From contig NZ_BMVG01000006.1 of NCBI RefSeq assembly GCF_014650595.1, positions 124,001 to 188,000 on the forward strand: a stretch of 64,000 bases of DNA, given 5' to 3'. Within the stretch, counting starts at the first letter, position 1. Every line of letters starts with the position of its first letter. Origin of the DNA: Streptomyces alanosinicus (GTDB taxonomy: Bacteria; Actinomycetota; Actinomycetes; Streptomycetales; Streptomycetaceae). Shown here piece by piece: positions 34,476 to 42,934 of this stretch. Under the pieces are notes generated by a model. The model was given only the letters and a program-made list of their open reading frames with translations. It did no database searches and had not been told where the DNA came from. The position numbers and the translations under genes are program-made.

Positions 34476-36392
34476 GTGACGCGGACCATCACCCCCAAGG
34501 GACAGCGGGGCGCCCTGCGCATCCTGGTGCTGCTGCTCCTCGCTGTCACCGGCGCACTGTTCGCGGGGGCCGCACCGGCCTCCGCGCACGCGGCGCTGAC
34601 CGGCAGCGACCCCGCACAGGGGGTGGTGGTCAAGCAGGCACCCAGCCAGGTGTCGCTCACCTTCTCCGAGAAGGTGGCGATGAACGACGACTCCCTGCGT
34701 GTCCTCGACCCGCGGGGCAAGCCGGTGCAGAGCGGCAAACCCGCCGCCGTGAGCGGGACGACGTACGCGGTGCGACTCAAGAGCGGCCTGGGCAAGGGCA
34801 CGTACACCGTCACCTACCAGGTCGTCTCCGCCGACAGCCACCCCGTCTCCGGCGCCTACACCTTCTCCATCGGGGCGCCCTCGCAGACCGTGGTCTCCGG
34901 CACCGGGCCGGTCGCGGGCGGCGGAGTCGTCGGCGGACTCTACGCGTTCGGGCGGTACGCGTCGTACGCCGGCTTCATCGTGCTCGCGGGCGGCGCCGCC
35001 TTCGTGCTCGCCTGCTGGCAACGCGGCGCCGGCGTACGGGCCCTGCAGCGGCTGGTCGTCGGCGGCTGGCTCACGCTCACCGCGGCCACCCTGTGGCTGC
35101 TCCTCCTGCGGGGCTCGTACACCACCTCCGGGAAGGTCGGCGACATCTTCGACCTCGGGCTGCTCGGCCAGGTGCTGCAGACCAAGACCGGCGCGGCCCT
35201 GGTCTCCCGGCTGTTGCTGCTCGCCGCCGCCGCGCTGTTCATCACCGTCCTCTTCGGCGCCTATACCAAGCGCGAAGAGGACGAGGAGAAGCGCGATCTG
35301 ACCTTCGGGCTCGCGATCGGCGGTGTGGTCGTCGCGGCCGGGCTCGCCACCAGCTGGGCGATGGCCGAGCATGCCTCGGTCGGGCTCCAGCCGGGTATCG
35401 CCATGCCCGTCGACGTCGTCCATCTGCTCGCCGTCGCCGCCTGGCTGGGCGGGCTCACCGCCCTGCTGGTCGCCCTGTACCGGGCGCCCGCCGAGACACC
35501 GGTCGACACCGTCGCGGTCCACCGCTTCTCCCGTGTGGCCTTCGGCAGTGTCCTCGCGCTCGTCGCGACCGGCACCTATCAGTCCTGGCGGCAGCTGGGC
35601 TCCTGGTCGGCGTTCACCGACACCCGGTACGGACAGCTGCTGCTGGTCAAGATCGGACTGGTGGCGGTGCTCGTCGCGATCGCCTCGACGTCCCGGCGAT
35701 GGACCGGCCGGCTCGCCGACACGGCCGCCGCCACGGCCGGGACACCCGAGAAGGAACGGGTGCCCTCCGGCGCCGCCAAGCAGTCCGCCAACGGAAAGAC
35801 CAGTGGAGACCCCCGGCGCGCCGAACAGCTCGCCCGGCAGCGGGCCGCCATGGACGCCGCCCGGCAGAAACGGCTGCGCGACGGTGACACCAACCGTTTC
35901 GGACTGCGTCGCTCGGTGCTCGCCGAGGCGGGCGTCGCCGTCGTACTGCTCGCCGTCACCACCTGGCTCACCCAGACCGAGCCGGGGCGCACCGAACTGG
36001 AGGCCAAGGCCGCCACCTCGTCGGCCGGCTCGGCGACCGCCCCCTCGAACGGCGCGCTGACCCTGGACATGCCCTTCGACACGGGCGGCACCGACGGCAA
36101 GGGCGTCGTCAGCATCGATCTCGACCCCGCACGCGTGGGCGGCAACGAGATGCATGTGTACGTCCAGCGGCCGAACGGCCGGGCCTTCGACATCCCCGAG
36201 GTGAAGGTCGCCTTCACCCTGGAGGCAAAGAAGATCGGCCCGCTTCCCGTGACCCCCGACCACATCACCACCGGCCACTGGTCGGCAAGCGGTGTGCAGA
36301 TCCCCATGGCCGGCGACTGGAAGATCGCCGTCACCGTGCGGACCTCCGACATCGACCAGGTGACCGTCTCCAAGAACGCGCAGATCGGCTGA
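34476..36392 (+). CDS. CopC-CopD fusion copper transporter
   Basis: 638 residues, GTG start after GGGAGGGA. Signal peptide, then CopC domain beginning at the mature His of AHAALTGSDP (N-terminal copper ligand) with ADSHPVSGAY (His ligand). About eight membrane helices of CopD follow (about 155-440). A cytoplasmic-looking charged loop (RAEQLARQRAAMDAARQKR) sits near 450-480, then a last helix and a C-terminal extracytoplasmic YtkA/FixH-like domain (about 530-638; ending GDWKIAVTVRTSDIDQ). It moves or binds copper at the membrane. It lies 16 bp after the ECuC gene and 8 bp before dtpA, so the whole run is one operon. Confidence 0.92.
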   Translation: MTRTITPKGQRGALRILVLLLLAVTGALFAGAAPASAHAALTGSDPAQGVVVKQAPSQVSLTFSEKVAMNDDSLRVLDPRGKPVQSGKPAAVSGTTYAVRLKSGLGKGTYTVTYQVVSADSHPVSGAYTFSIGAPSQTVVSGTGPVAGGGVVGGLYAFGRYASYAGFIVLAGGAAFVLACWQRGAGVRALQRLVVGGWLTLTAATLWLLLLRGSYTTSGKVGDIFDLGLLGQVLQTKTGAALVSRLLLLAAAALFITVLFGAYTKREEDEEKRDLTFGLAIGGVVVAAGLATSWAMAEHASVGLQPGIAMPVDVVHLLAVAAWLGGLTALLVALYRAPAETPVDTVAVHRFSRVAFGSVLALVATGTYQSWRQLGSWSAFTDTRYGQLLLVKIGLVAVLVAIASTSRRWTGRLADTAAATAGTPEKERVPSGAAKQSANGKTSGDPRRAEQLARQRAAMDAARQKRLRDGDTNRFGLRRSVLAEAGVAVVLLAVTTWLTQTEPGRTELEAKAATSSAGSATAPSNGALTLDMPFDTGGTDGKGVVSIDLDPARVGGNEMHVYVQRPNGRAFDIPEVKVAFTLEAKKIGPLPVTPDHITTGHWSASGVQIPMAGDWKIAVTVRTSDIDQVTVSKNAQIG

Positions 36393-36400
36393 ACGACACC

Positions 36401-37693
36401 ATGCCCGACCAGTCCGTCCCCCAGGCCCGTACCTCCGCCGAGGCAGCCGAGGCGCCCGATTCCACGGGTGGCCACGGCGTCTCCCGCCGGGAGCTGCTCG
36501 GCACCGCGGGCGCCACCGGGCTTGTGCTCGGCGCGGCCGGCGGGGCCGTCGGCTACGCCGCCGCGCCGGCCCCGGCCACCCCCGCCACTCCGCTGACCTC
36601 GGTGGGCTCCGGACGGGCGATGTTTCACGGGAAACATCAGCCCGGCATCACCGAGGGCCTCCAGGCGCGCGGCCATCTCGTCGCCTTCGACCTGGCGGCG
36701 GGCGCGGGCCGCAAGGAGGCCGCGGCCCTGCTGCGCCGCTGGTCGACGACGGCCGAGCGGCTGATGGCGGGTGAGGCCGCGCCGCACGACGACACCGATG
36801 TGGCCCGGGACGCCGGACCCTCCTCGCTGACGATCACCTTCGGCTTCGGGCACGGCTTCTTCGACAGGACGGGGCTGGAGAAGCAGCGGCCGAGCGCGCT
36901 GGACCCGCTGCCGGACTTCTCCTCCGACCATCTCGACAAGGCGCGCAGCGACGGCGACCTGTGGGTGCAGATCGGCGCGAACGACGCTCTGGTCGCCTTC
37001 CACGCCCTGCGCGCGATCCAGAAGGACGCGGGTGGTGCGGCCCGGCTGCGCTGGCAGATGAACGGCTTCAACCGCACCCCGGGCGCCACCGCGCACCCCA
37101 TGACCGCCCGCAACCTCATGGGTCAGCTGGACGGCACCCGCAATCCGAAGCCCACCGACTCCGACTTCGACCGGCGGATCTTCGTGCCCGCCTCGGGTGA
37201 GCCCGCCTGGATGGCGAACGGCTCCTACGCCGTCGTACGCCGTATCCGGATGCTCCTGGACGACTGGGAGAAGCTGTCGGTGGCGACCCAGGAGCAGGTC
37301 ATCGGGCGCCGGAAGGCCAATGGGGCGCCGCTGTCCGGGGGCGACGAGACGACCCCGATGGACCTGGAGAAGAGCGACTCCAAGGGCAATTACGTCGTCC
37401 CCCTCAACGCGCACGCCCGGATCACCCGGCCCGACACGAACGGCGGCGCGGCCCTGCTGCGGCGCCCCTTCTCCTACCACGACGGCTTCGAAGCGGACGG
37501 CACGCCCGACGCCGGGCTGCTCTTCGTCTGCTGGCAGGCGGACCCGCTGCGCGGCTTCGTACCGGTGCAGCGCAAGCTCGACCGGGGGGATGCGCTGTCG
37601 CAGTTCATCCGGCACGAGGCGAGCGCACTGTTCGCCGTGCCGGGCGGGGCGGCGAAGGGCGAGTACGTGGGGCAGCGGCTGCTGGAGGGGTAG
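36401..37693 (+). CDS. dtpA: Dye-decolourising heme peroxidase, Tat-exported (DtpA)
   Basis: 430 residues. Twin-arginine signal SRRELLGTAGATGLVLG (about 27-50). Dyp motif GxxDG is present as GQLDG with the distal Asp244; the proximal heme His is probably His338 in LNAHARITRP. In S. lividans DtpA is secreted folded with heme and is needed for GlxA maturation under low copper, together with the Sco and ECuC encoded just upstream. A parS-like sequence lies inside the coding region near codon 75 (FHGKH). Confidence 0.93.
   Translation: MPDQSVPQARTSAEAAEAPDSTGGHGVSRRELLGTAGATGLVLGAAGGAVGYAAAPAPATPATPLTSVGSGRAMFHGKHQPGITEGLQARGHLVAFDLAAGAGRKEAAALLRRWSTTAERLMAGEAAPHDDTDVARDAGPSSLTITFGFGHGFFDRTGLEKQRPSALDPLPDFSSDHLDKARSDGDLWVQIGANDALVAFHALRAIQKDAGGAARLRWQMNGFNRTPGATAHPMTARNLMGQLDGTRNPKPTDSDFDRRIFVPASGEPAWMANGSYAVVRRIRMLLDDWEKLSVATQEQVIGRRKANGAPLSGGDETTPMDLEKSDSKGNYVVPLNAHARITRPDTNGGAALLRRPFSYHDGFEADGTPDAGLLFVCWQADPLRGFVPVQRKLDRGDALSQFIRHEASALFAVPGGAAKGEYVGQRLLEG
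36622..36635. other. parS-like ParB-binding site
   Basis: GTTTCACGGGAAAC differs at one centre-proximal base from the Streptomyces parS consensus GTTTCACGTGAAAC. It lies within dtpA. Multiple parS sites around oriC are established for Streptomyces, and the window appears to be origin-proximal, which supports the call. Confidence 0.7.
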
Positions 37694-37791
37694 TCCGGCG
37701 TCCTACGGCAGTACGACGGCATGGCCGCGGGAGTACCACCGCCTTGCCGGGGTTACGGGGTTTACCGGTTGTCCTGGGCTTTCGGGGCTCA

Positions 37792-37811
37792 AACCACTCG
37801 GTCGAGTGGTT
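37792..37811. promoter_or_regulatory. Palindromic operator candidate upstream of pheA
   Basis: AACCACTCG-GT-CGAGTGGTT: 9-bp perfect arms around two bases, 50 bp before the pheA start. The 2-base centre rules out a stable hairpin, so a dimeric repressor is the likely reader. Confidence 0.5.
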
Positions 37812-37861
37812 GTGGTGAGACAGCTGAGCCGGGACGGCGCGCGGCCATTAGGGTGAGGGAC

Positions 37862-38794
37862 ATGCCAGCGAGCTATGCGTATCTCGGCCCCGAGGGCACC
37901 TTCACCGAAGTCGCCCTGCGGACGCTCCCGGAGACCGCCACCCGGGAACTCGTCCCGTATGTGTCGGTGCAGTCCGCGCTGGACGCGGTGCGGGCGGGCG
38001 AGGCCGAGGCCGCGTTCGTGCCGATCGAGAACTCCGTCGAGGGCGGCATCACCACCACCCTGGACGAGCTGGTCGCGGGCGAGCCGCTGACCATCTACCG
38101 CGAGGTGCTGCTGTCGATCACCTTCGCGCTGCTGGTCCGGCCCGGCACGAAGCTCACGGACATCAAGACCGTCTCCGCCCATCCGGCGGCCCAGCCGCAG
38201 GTGCGCAACTGGCTGCGCACACACCTCCCGGACGCGACCTGGGAGTCGGCGGCCTCCAACGCGGACGCCGCCCGCCTCGTCCAGGAGGGCCGATACGACG
38301 CCGCCTTCGCCGGCGAGTTCGCCGCCGCCCGGTACGGCCTTGAGGCGCTGGAGACCGGTATCCATGACGCGGAGAACGCACAGACCCGGTTTGTGCTGGT
38401 CGGCCGCCCGGCCCGGCCCGCCGCGCCGACCGGCGCCGACAAGACCTCGGTGGTGCTGTGGCAGCGGGACGACCATCCGGGCACGCTGCGCGACCTGCTC
38501 GGCGAGTTCGCCTCGCGCGGCATCAACCTCATGCTGCTGCAGTCCCGGCCGACCGGCGCCGGCATCGGCAACTACTGCTTCTGTATCGACGCCGAGGGCC
38601 ATATCTCCGACCGACGGATGGCCCAGGCGCTGATGGGGCTGAAGCGAATCTGTCTCCAGGTGCGTTTCCTCGGCTCCTATCCGCGTGCGGACATCACACC
38701 GGCCGAGGCCCGGCCGACGTTGCCGGGGACGTCGGACGAGGAGTTCATGGCAGCGGCGGACTGGGTGGCCCGCTGTCAGGACGGCCGCTTCTAG
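37862..38794 (+). CDS. pheA: Prephenate dehydratase
   Basis: 310 residues. The catalytic PDT domain (1-190) has AYLGPEGTFTE, VPIENSVEGG and the catalytic TRF motif in NAQTRFVLV. The ACT regulatory domain (about 205-285) has the phenylalanine-sensing motif read here as LQSRPTG, and SVVLWQRDDHPGTLRDLL. It turns prephenate into phenylpyruvate for phenylalanine synthesis and should be feedback-inhibited by Phe. GAGGGAC stands before ATG 37862. A separate prephenate dehydrogenase gene in the 50-kb island competes for the same substrate. Confidence 0.96.
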   Translation: MPASYAYLGPEGTFTEVALRTLPETATRELVPYVSVQSALDAVRAGEAEAAFVPIENSVEGGITTTLDELVAGEPLTIYREVLLSITFALLVRPGTKLTDIKTVSAHPAAQPQVRNWLRTHLPDATWESAASNADAARLVQEGRYDAAFAGEFAAARYGLEALETGIHDAENAQTRFVLVGRPARPAAPTGADKTSVVLWQRDDHPGTLRDLLGEFASRGINLMLLQSRPTGAGIGNYCFCIDAEGHISDRRMAQALMGLKRICLQVRFLGSYPRADITPAEARPTLPGTSDEEFMAAADWVARCQDGRF

Positions 38795-38817
38795 CCAGTC
38801 ATACCTGCATATCATCG

Positions 38818-39157
38818 TTATCCACAGGAGTTATCCACAGGTCCTCTTCTCGACCTGGGGACAAGTCGACAGGGTCCCGTGAGTCGGTCGACAAATCCCC
38901 TCTCGTACCCCCCGGGCGGCCACCGCTCCACACCTCACCCTTCGTCCACTCGTTTCCGTTGATTCATCTTTTAGGGCGACCACTTTCCACCCAAAAGTGG
39001 GTGTGACCCGGGTTTGCCCTGGGAATTCCTCAGTCCGGCAAGGACTTCCGGAGTGATCAATTCCGAAATCCACAGACCTTCCACACAGCCTGTGGATAAC
39101 TTTTCGGAGGGTGTGGATTTCTGTGGACAGCGGGGTCCCTAAGTCCCGTTCTCCACA
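38818..39157. promoter_or_regulatory. Cluster of DnaA boxes between pheA and serS
   Basis: 551 bp without a gene hold at least seven DnaA-like 9-mers: TTATCCACA at 38818 and 38831 (direct, 13 bp apart), AAATCCACA 39066, reversed TTATCCACA at 39091, reversed AAATCCACA at 39112, reversed CTGTCCACA at 39122, and TTCTCCACA at 39149; TGGGGACAA at 38856 has one mismatch. The cluster is far denser than chance. It resembles DnaA-titrating clusters known outside oriC in S. coelicolor. The region also must hold the serS promoter. Confidence 0.8.
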
Positions 39158-39345
39158 AGGGAATCCGGTCAACCCGGCGCCCGGGGCGTGCCCCGTCCCA
39201 GGGAGTGAGACACTTTCCCTTGACGCGTTCTGACACGTTCCGCATATTGCGCATAACGGACCGTAAGCGGGCGAACGGCAGTAAATCAGAACTCCGTGGA
39301 ATAGGGATTCGTGAGCGACAAGCCCGCACCGGTAGCCTTGGCCTC

Positions 39346-40623
39346 GTGATTGACCTTCGCCTGCTCCGTGAGGACCCCGACCGTGTGCGCGCATCGCAGC
39401 GCGCCCGTGGAGAGGACGTCGCGCTCGTCGACTCCCTCCTCTCTGCCGACGAGCGGCGCAGGTCCTCCGGCGTCCGCTTCGACGAGCTCCGCGCCGAGCA
39501 GAAGCAGCTCGGCAAACTGATCCCCAAGGCCACCGGCGACGAGAAGGCCGAGCTGCTGAAGAAGGCCGGCCAGCTCGCCGCCGACGTCAAGGCCGCCGAC
39601 GCCGACCGCGACGCCGCCGACGCCGAGACCCAGGAGCTGCTGCTCCAGCTCGGCAACCTCGTCCACCCCGACGTCCCCGTCGGGGGCGAGGAGGACTTCG
39701 TCACGCTGGAGACGCACGGCACGATCCGCGACTTCGGCGGCGAGGGCTTCGAGCCCAAGGACCACCTGGAGCTGGGTCAGCTGCTCGGCGCCATCGACGT
39801 CGAGCGCGGCGCCAAGGTCTCCGGCTCCCGCTTCTACTTCCTCACCGGTGTCGGCGCCCTGCTGGAGCTGGCCCTGGTGAACGCGGCGATCGCCCAGGCC
39901 ACCGCCGCCGGCTTCACCCCCATGCTCACCCCGGCGCTGGTCCGCCCCCAGTCCATGGCGGGCACCGGCTTCCTCGGCCAGGCCTCACAGGACGTCTACC
40001 ACCTCGACAAGGACGACCTGTACCTGGTCGGCACGTCCGAGGTGGCGCTGGCGGCCTACCACATGGACGAGATCATCGACGCCGAGCGCCTGCCCCTGCG
40101 CTACGCCGGCTTCTCCCCGTGCTTCCGCCGCGAGGCCGGCTCGCACGGCAAGGACACCCGGGGCATCTTCCGTGTGCACCAGTTCGACAAGGTCGAGATG
40201 TTCTCGTACGTCGCCCCCGAGGACTCCCGGGCCGAGCACCAGCGCCTGCTGGACTGGGAGAAGCAGTGGCTGACCTCGCTGGAGCTGCCGTTCCGTGTCA
40301 TCGACGTCGCGAGCGCTGACCTCGGCTCCTCGGCCGCCCGCAAGTACGACTGCGAGGCCTGGATCCCGACCCAGGGCAAGTACCGCGAGCTGACCTCGAC
40401 CTCGGACTGCACCGAGTTCCAGTCCCGCCGGCTGTCGATCCGTGTCCGCGACGGCAAGCAGGTCAAGCCGCTCGCCACGCTCAACGGCACGCTGTGCGCC
40501 GTACCGCGCACCATCGTGGCGATCCTGGAGAACCACCAGCAGGCCGACGGCTCGGTCCGGATCCCCGAGGTGCTGCGTCCGTACCTGGGCGGCCGGGAGG
40601 TCCTGGAGCCGGTCGCCAAGTGA
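39346..40623 (+). CDS. serS: Seryl-tRNA synthetase
   Basis: 425 residues from GTG 39346 (IDLRLLREDPDRVRAS). Long antiparallel coiled-coil arm for the tRNA-Ser variable arm (about 30-100), then the class II core: motif 2 FSPCFRREAGSHGKDTRGIFRVHQFDKVE and motif 3 near LNGTLCAVPRTIVAILEN. TSEVALAAYH is the serine-binding TxE loop. It charges tRNA-Ser, for which two genes (GCU and UGA) lie in this same window. Its stop overlaps the GTG of the HAD gene. Confidence 0.97.
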   Translation: MIDLRLLREDPDRVRASQRARGEDVALVDSLLSADERRRSSGVRFDELRAEQKQLGKLIPKATGDEKAELLKKAGQLAADVKAADADRDAADAETQELLLQLGNLVHPDVPVGGEEDFVTLETHGTIRDFGGEGFEPKDHLELGQLLGAIDVERGAKVSGSRFYFLTGVGALLELALVNAAIAQATAAGFTPMLTPALVRPQSMAGTGFLGQASQDVYHLDKDDLYLVGTSEVALAAYHMDEIIDAERLPLRYAGFSPCFRREAGSHGKDTRGIFRVHQFDKVEMFSYVAPEDSRAEHQRLLDWEKQWLTSLELPFRVIDVASADLGSSAARKYDCEAWIPTQGKYRELTSTSDCTEFQSRRLSIRVRDGKQVKPLATLNGTLCAVPRTIVAILENHQQADGSVRIPEVLRPYLGGREVLEPVAK

Positions 40624-41429
40624 CCGGCTTTCCGTACCGGCTGATCGCCACCGACCTCGACGGAACGCTTCTGCGTTCCGACGAGTCGATATCGCAGCGC
40701 ACCCGTGACGCGCTCGCCGCGGCCACCGCGGCGGGCGCGGCCCATATCGTCGTCACCGGCCGCGCGGTCCCCTGGACCCGGCACATCCTGGACGACCTCG
40801 GCTACACCGGCCTCGCCGTCTGCGGCCAGGGCGCGCAGGTCTACGACGTCGGCGCCCACCGCCTGCTGACGTCCGTGACCCTGGACCGGCAACTGGCGGG
40901 GGTGGCCCTGGCCAAGATCGAGGCCGAGGTGGGCCCGCTGTACCTGGCGGCCAGCCGCGACGGCCTCGACGGCGACGTCCTGGTGGGGCCGGGGTACGCG
41001 GTCACGGGCTCCCTCCCCGCCACCCCGTTCACGGAGGTGTCCGACCTCTGGGCGGCACCGCTGAACAAGATCTACATCCAGCATCCGACGCTGTCCGACG
41101 ACGCTCTGGCGGACGCGGCCCGGCAGGCGGCCGGCGGCTTCGTCACCGTGGCGATGGCGGGCGAAGGCATCGTGGAGCTCCTCCCGCTGGGCCTCTCCAA
41201 GGCCACGGGCCTGTCTCTGGCGGCCCGCCGACTGGGCCTGAAGGCCGCGGACACGATCGCCTTCGGCGATATGCCGAACGACATCCCGATGTTCGCCTGG
41301 GCCGCGCGCGGCGTGGCCATGGCCAACGCCCACGAGGAGCTCCGCGGGATCTCTGACGAGGTCACGGCGTCCAACGAGGAGGACGGGATCGCGGTGGTGC
41401 TGGAGCGGTTGCTCACGTCTCCGGCATAG
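40620..41429 (+). CDS. HAD-superfamily (Cof-type) hydrolase
   Basis: 269 residues, GTG overlapping the serS stop (GTGA), so it is translationally coupled. HAD motif I DLDGTLL (nucleophile Asp), motif II VVTGRAVP, motif III Lys in LGLSKATGL and motif IV GDMPNDIPMFAWA identify a type IIB (Cof) phosphatase. It removes phosphate from a sugar phosphate or nucleotide; the substrate is unknown. Pairing with serS is a conserved Streptomyces arrangement. A second Cof-type protein is encoded at 62.3 kb. Confidence 0.93.
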   Translation: MTGFPYRLIATDLDGTLLRSDESISQRTRDALAAATAAGAAHIVVTGRAVPWTRHILDDLGYTGLAVCGQGAQVYDVGAHRLLTSVTLDRQLAGVALAKIEAEVGPLYLAASRDGLDGDVLVGPGYAVTGSLPATPFTEVSDLWAAPLNKIYIQHPTLSDDALADAARQAAGGFVTVAMAGEGIVELLPLGLSKATGLSLAARRLGLKAADTIAFGDMPNDIPMFAWAARGVAMANAHEELRGISDEVTASNEEDGIAVVLERLLTSPA

Positions 41430-41862
41430 CTGCGGGCAGTCGTGCCGCTGGGGCGGCACGGGTGGGCGCAGCGGCGCCCCTTGGCGCCGGATTGCGCAAC
41501 CCCCCGTCCGCCCCAGCGCAGGCCCCCTGAAAACAGGGGGCTACAGGGAAGGCGGCCCACGCGAGAGCGACATCGCGTGCTCGAAGCGGCCGCCCCGGAC
41601 AGCTCCTGGAGCTCGACGGTGGGGTAACTACACCGGAGCCGGCCTCGGGCTGCCCTGTCGGGAGCTGGGCGTACTGCCGTGCATCGACATCGCCCACCTC
41701 CACTCCCGGATCACGGCGCCGGGACACTCCCGGCGGATGGGGCACAACCACTCTGCCCCGCCGCCGAGTTGAGCGCCACTGAATTAACCGGGACCGAGTT
41801 CGGGAACGGCAACGGGAGCGGGAGCAGGAGCAGGACCGGGAGCGGGATACTCCGGGCCCGCA
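41430..41862. terminator. Intergenic region with two hairpins
   Basis: 433 bp. CGTGCCGC-TGGG-GCGGCACG at 41441-41460 and GCCCCCTG-AAAA-CAGGGGGC at 41522-41541 are perfect stems that terminate the serS-HAD transcript. GCAGTCGTGCCGCTGGGGCGGCACGG-type sequence recurs between genes in Streptomyces genomes in my recollection, so this may be a copy of a dispersed palindromic element. The rest shows no convincing coding frame. Confidence 0.6.
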
Positions 41863-42105
41863 CTACCGGCGGCGCCACCTGCGGCGCCGCGCCTTGCTGA
41901 AGAACCAGCCCGCCGGCGGCTCGTCGGAGCGCCACGGCTGCGGCTCGGGCTCCTCGGCCCGCCAGCGGGCCGCGAGCATCCGGGCTCTCGCGGACGGCTC
42001 GGAGGTCTCGGCGGAGCGGATGAAGGCCTCGTCCAGGACCGGCTCGTCCCAGGCGTCCGCCTCGGATCGCCCATGCCTGTCTCTCTGCGGTATCTCCTCT
42101 GCCAT
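41863..42105 (-). CDS. Small hypothetical protein
   Basis: 80 residues starting AEEIPQRDRHGRSEADAWDEP, with AGGAGG six bases before ATG. The first half is acidic (DEPVLDEAFIRSAET); the end is basic and aromatic (GWFFSKARRRRWRRR). It has no known domain. It follows the ABC transporter genes by 99 bp in the same direction and is probably the last gene of that operon. The Arg-rich tail could touch membrane lipid or nucleic acid. Confidence 0.7.
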   Translation of the reverse strand: MAEEIPQRDRHGRSEADAWDEPVLDEAFIRSAETSEPSARARMLAARWRAEEPEPQPWRSDEPPAGWFFSKARRRRWRRR

Positions 42106-42204
42106 CACCGGCCTCCTAGCCGTGCATCCGCTGTGCCCAGTGTGCCCGGACCCAGATGAAGTCCCCGTCAAAGCCACCGGCCCGGACGGGGACCCACGGG
42201 GCGC

Positions 42205-42924
42205 CTACTCCTCGCCCGCCAACTTCAGCGTCCGCAGCTTCTGCCCGGCGTACCAGGTGGCCAGCACCGTGACCACGACCAGCAGCACGGTGGCCGTCGT
42301 CAGGCTCACCTGCGAGGTCACCAGATCCCCGCCGGCGATCTTGTGGGCGACGGCCAGCGACCACTGCTGGACGCTGAGCGTTCGCGCGCCGGGCACCAGC
42401 GAGCCGAACAGCGCCTCCCAGACCAGTGCGTAGACGAGCCCGAAGACCACCGCGTGCCGCGAGACCGTGCCGAGCAGCAGGAACAACGCCGAGTAGGCGA
42501 TGGAGGAGACCAGTGCGGCGACCGTGTAGGCGACGGCGATCTGCTGGCCGTTGCCGTTGAGGATCAGGCCCGCGATCAGGGTCGGCACCGCCGAGAAGAC
42601 CATGGTCACGGCGATGGCGACGATCAGCTTGGTGAAGATGATCGCGGGCCGCTTCAGCGGCTTGGACAGCAGATAGACGACGGAGCCGTCGTCGATCTCC
42701 GGGCCGATCGCGCCGGTGCCCGCGATGACACCGATGATCGGCACCATCGTGGCGATCGCGAAGCCGCCGAGCACGTCGGCGGCCGTCTGGTCGTCGGCGC
42801 CGGTCAGGGCCCGCACGGCCACGGAGAGCACGATCAGCAGCAGCGGCAGCGCGCCGAGGATGAGGGCTCGACGGCGGCCGAGCAGGGCCCGGTAGGTGAG
42901 CCGGGCGACGGTGGGGTCGTACAT
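42205..42924 (-). CDS. ABC-2 type transporter permease
   Basis: 239 residues, six predicted helices (for example ALILGALPLLLIVLSVAVRAL, IIFTKLIVAIAVTMVFSAVPTLIAG). EIDDGSVVYLLSKPLKR is the typical ABC-2 cytoplasmic coupling loop. It should pair with the ATPase encoded 10 bp upstream (42935-43846). Cargo is unknown; ABC-2 exporters carry lipids, polysaccharides or drugs. Confidence 0.88.
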   Translation of the reverse strand: MYDPTVARLTYRALLGRRRALILGALPLLLIVLSVAVRALTGADDQTAADVLGGFAIATMVPIIGVIAGTGAIGPEIDDGSVVYLLSKPLKRPAIIFTKLIVAIAVTMVFSAVPTLIAGLILNGNGQQIAVAYTVAALVSSIAYSALFLLLGTVSRHAVVFGLVYALVWEALFGSLVPGARTLSVQQWSLAVAHKIAGGDLVTSQVSLTTATVLLVVVTVLATWYAGQKLRTLKLAGEE

Positions 42925-42934
42925 CTTCGGCCTC

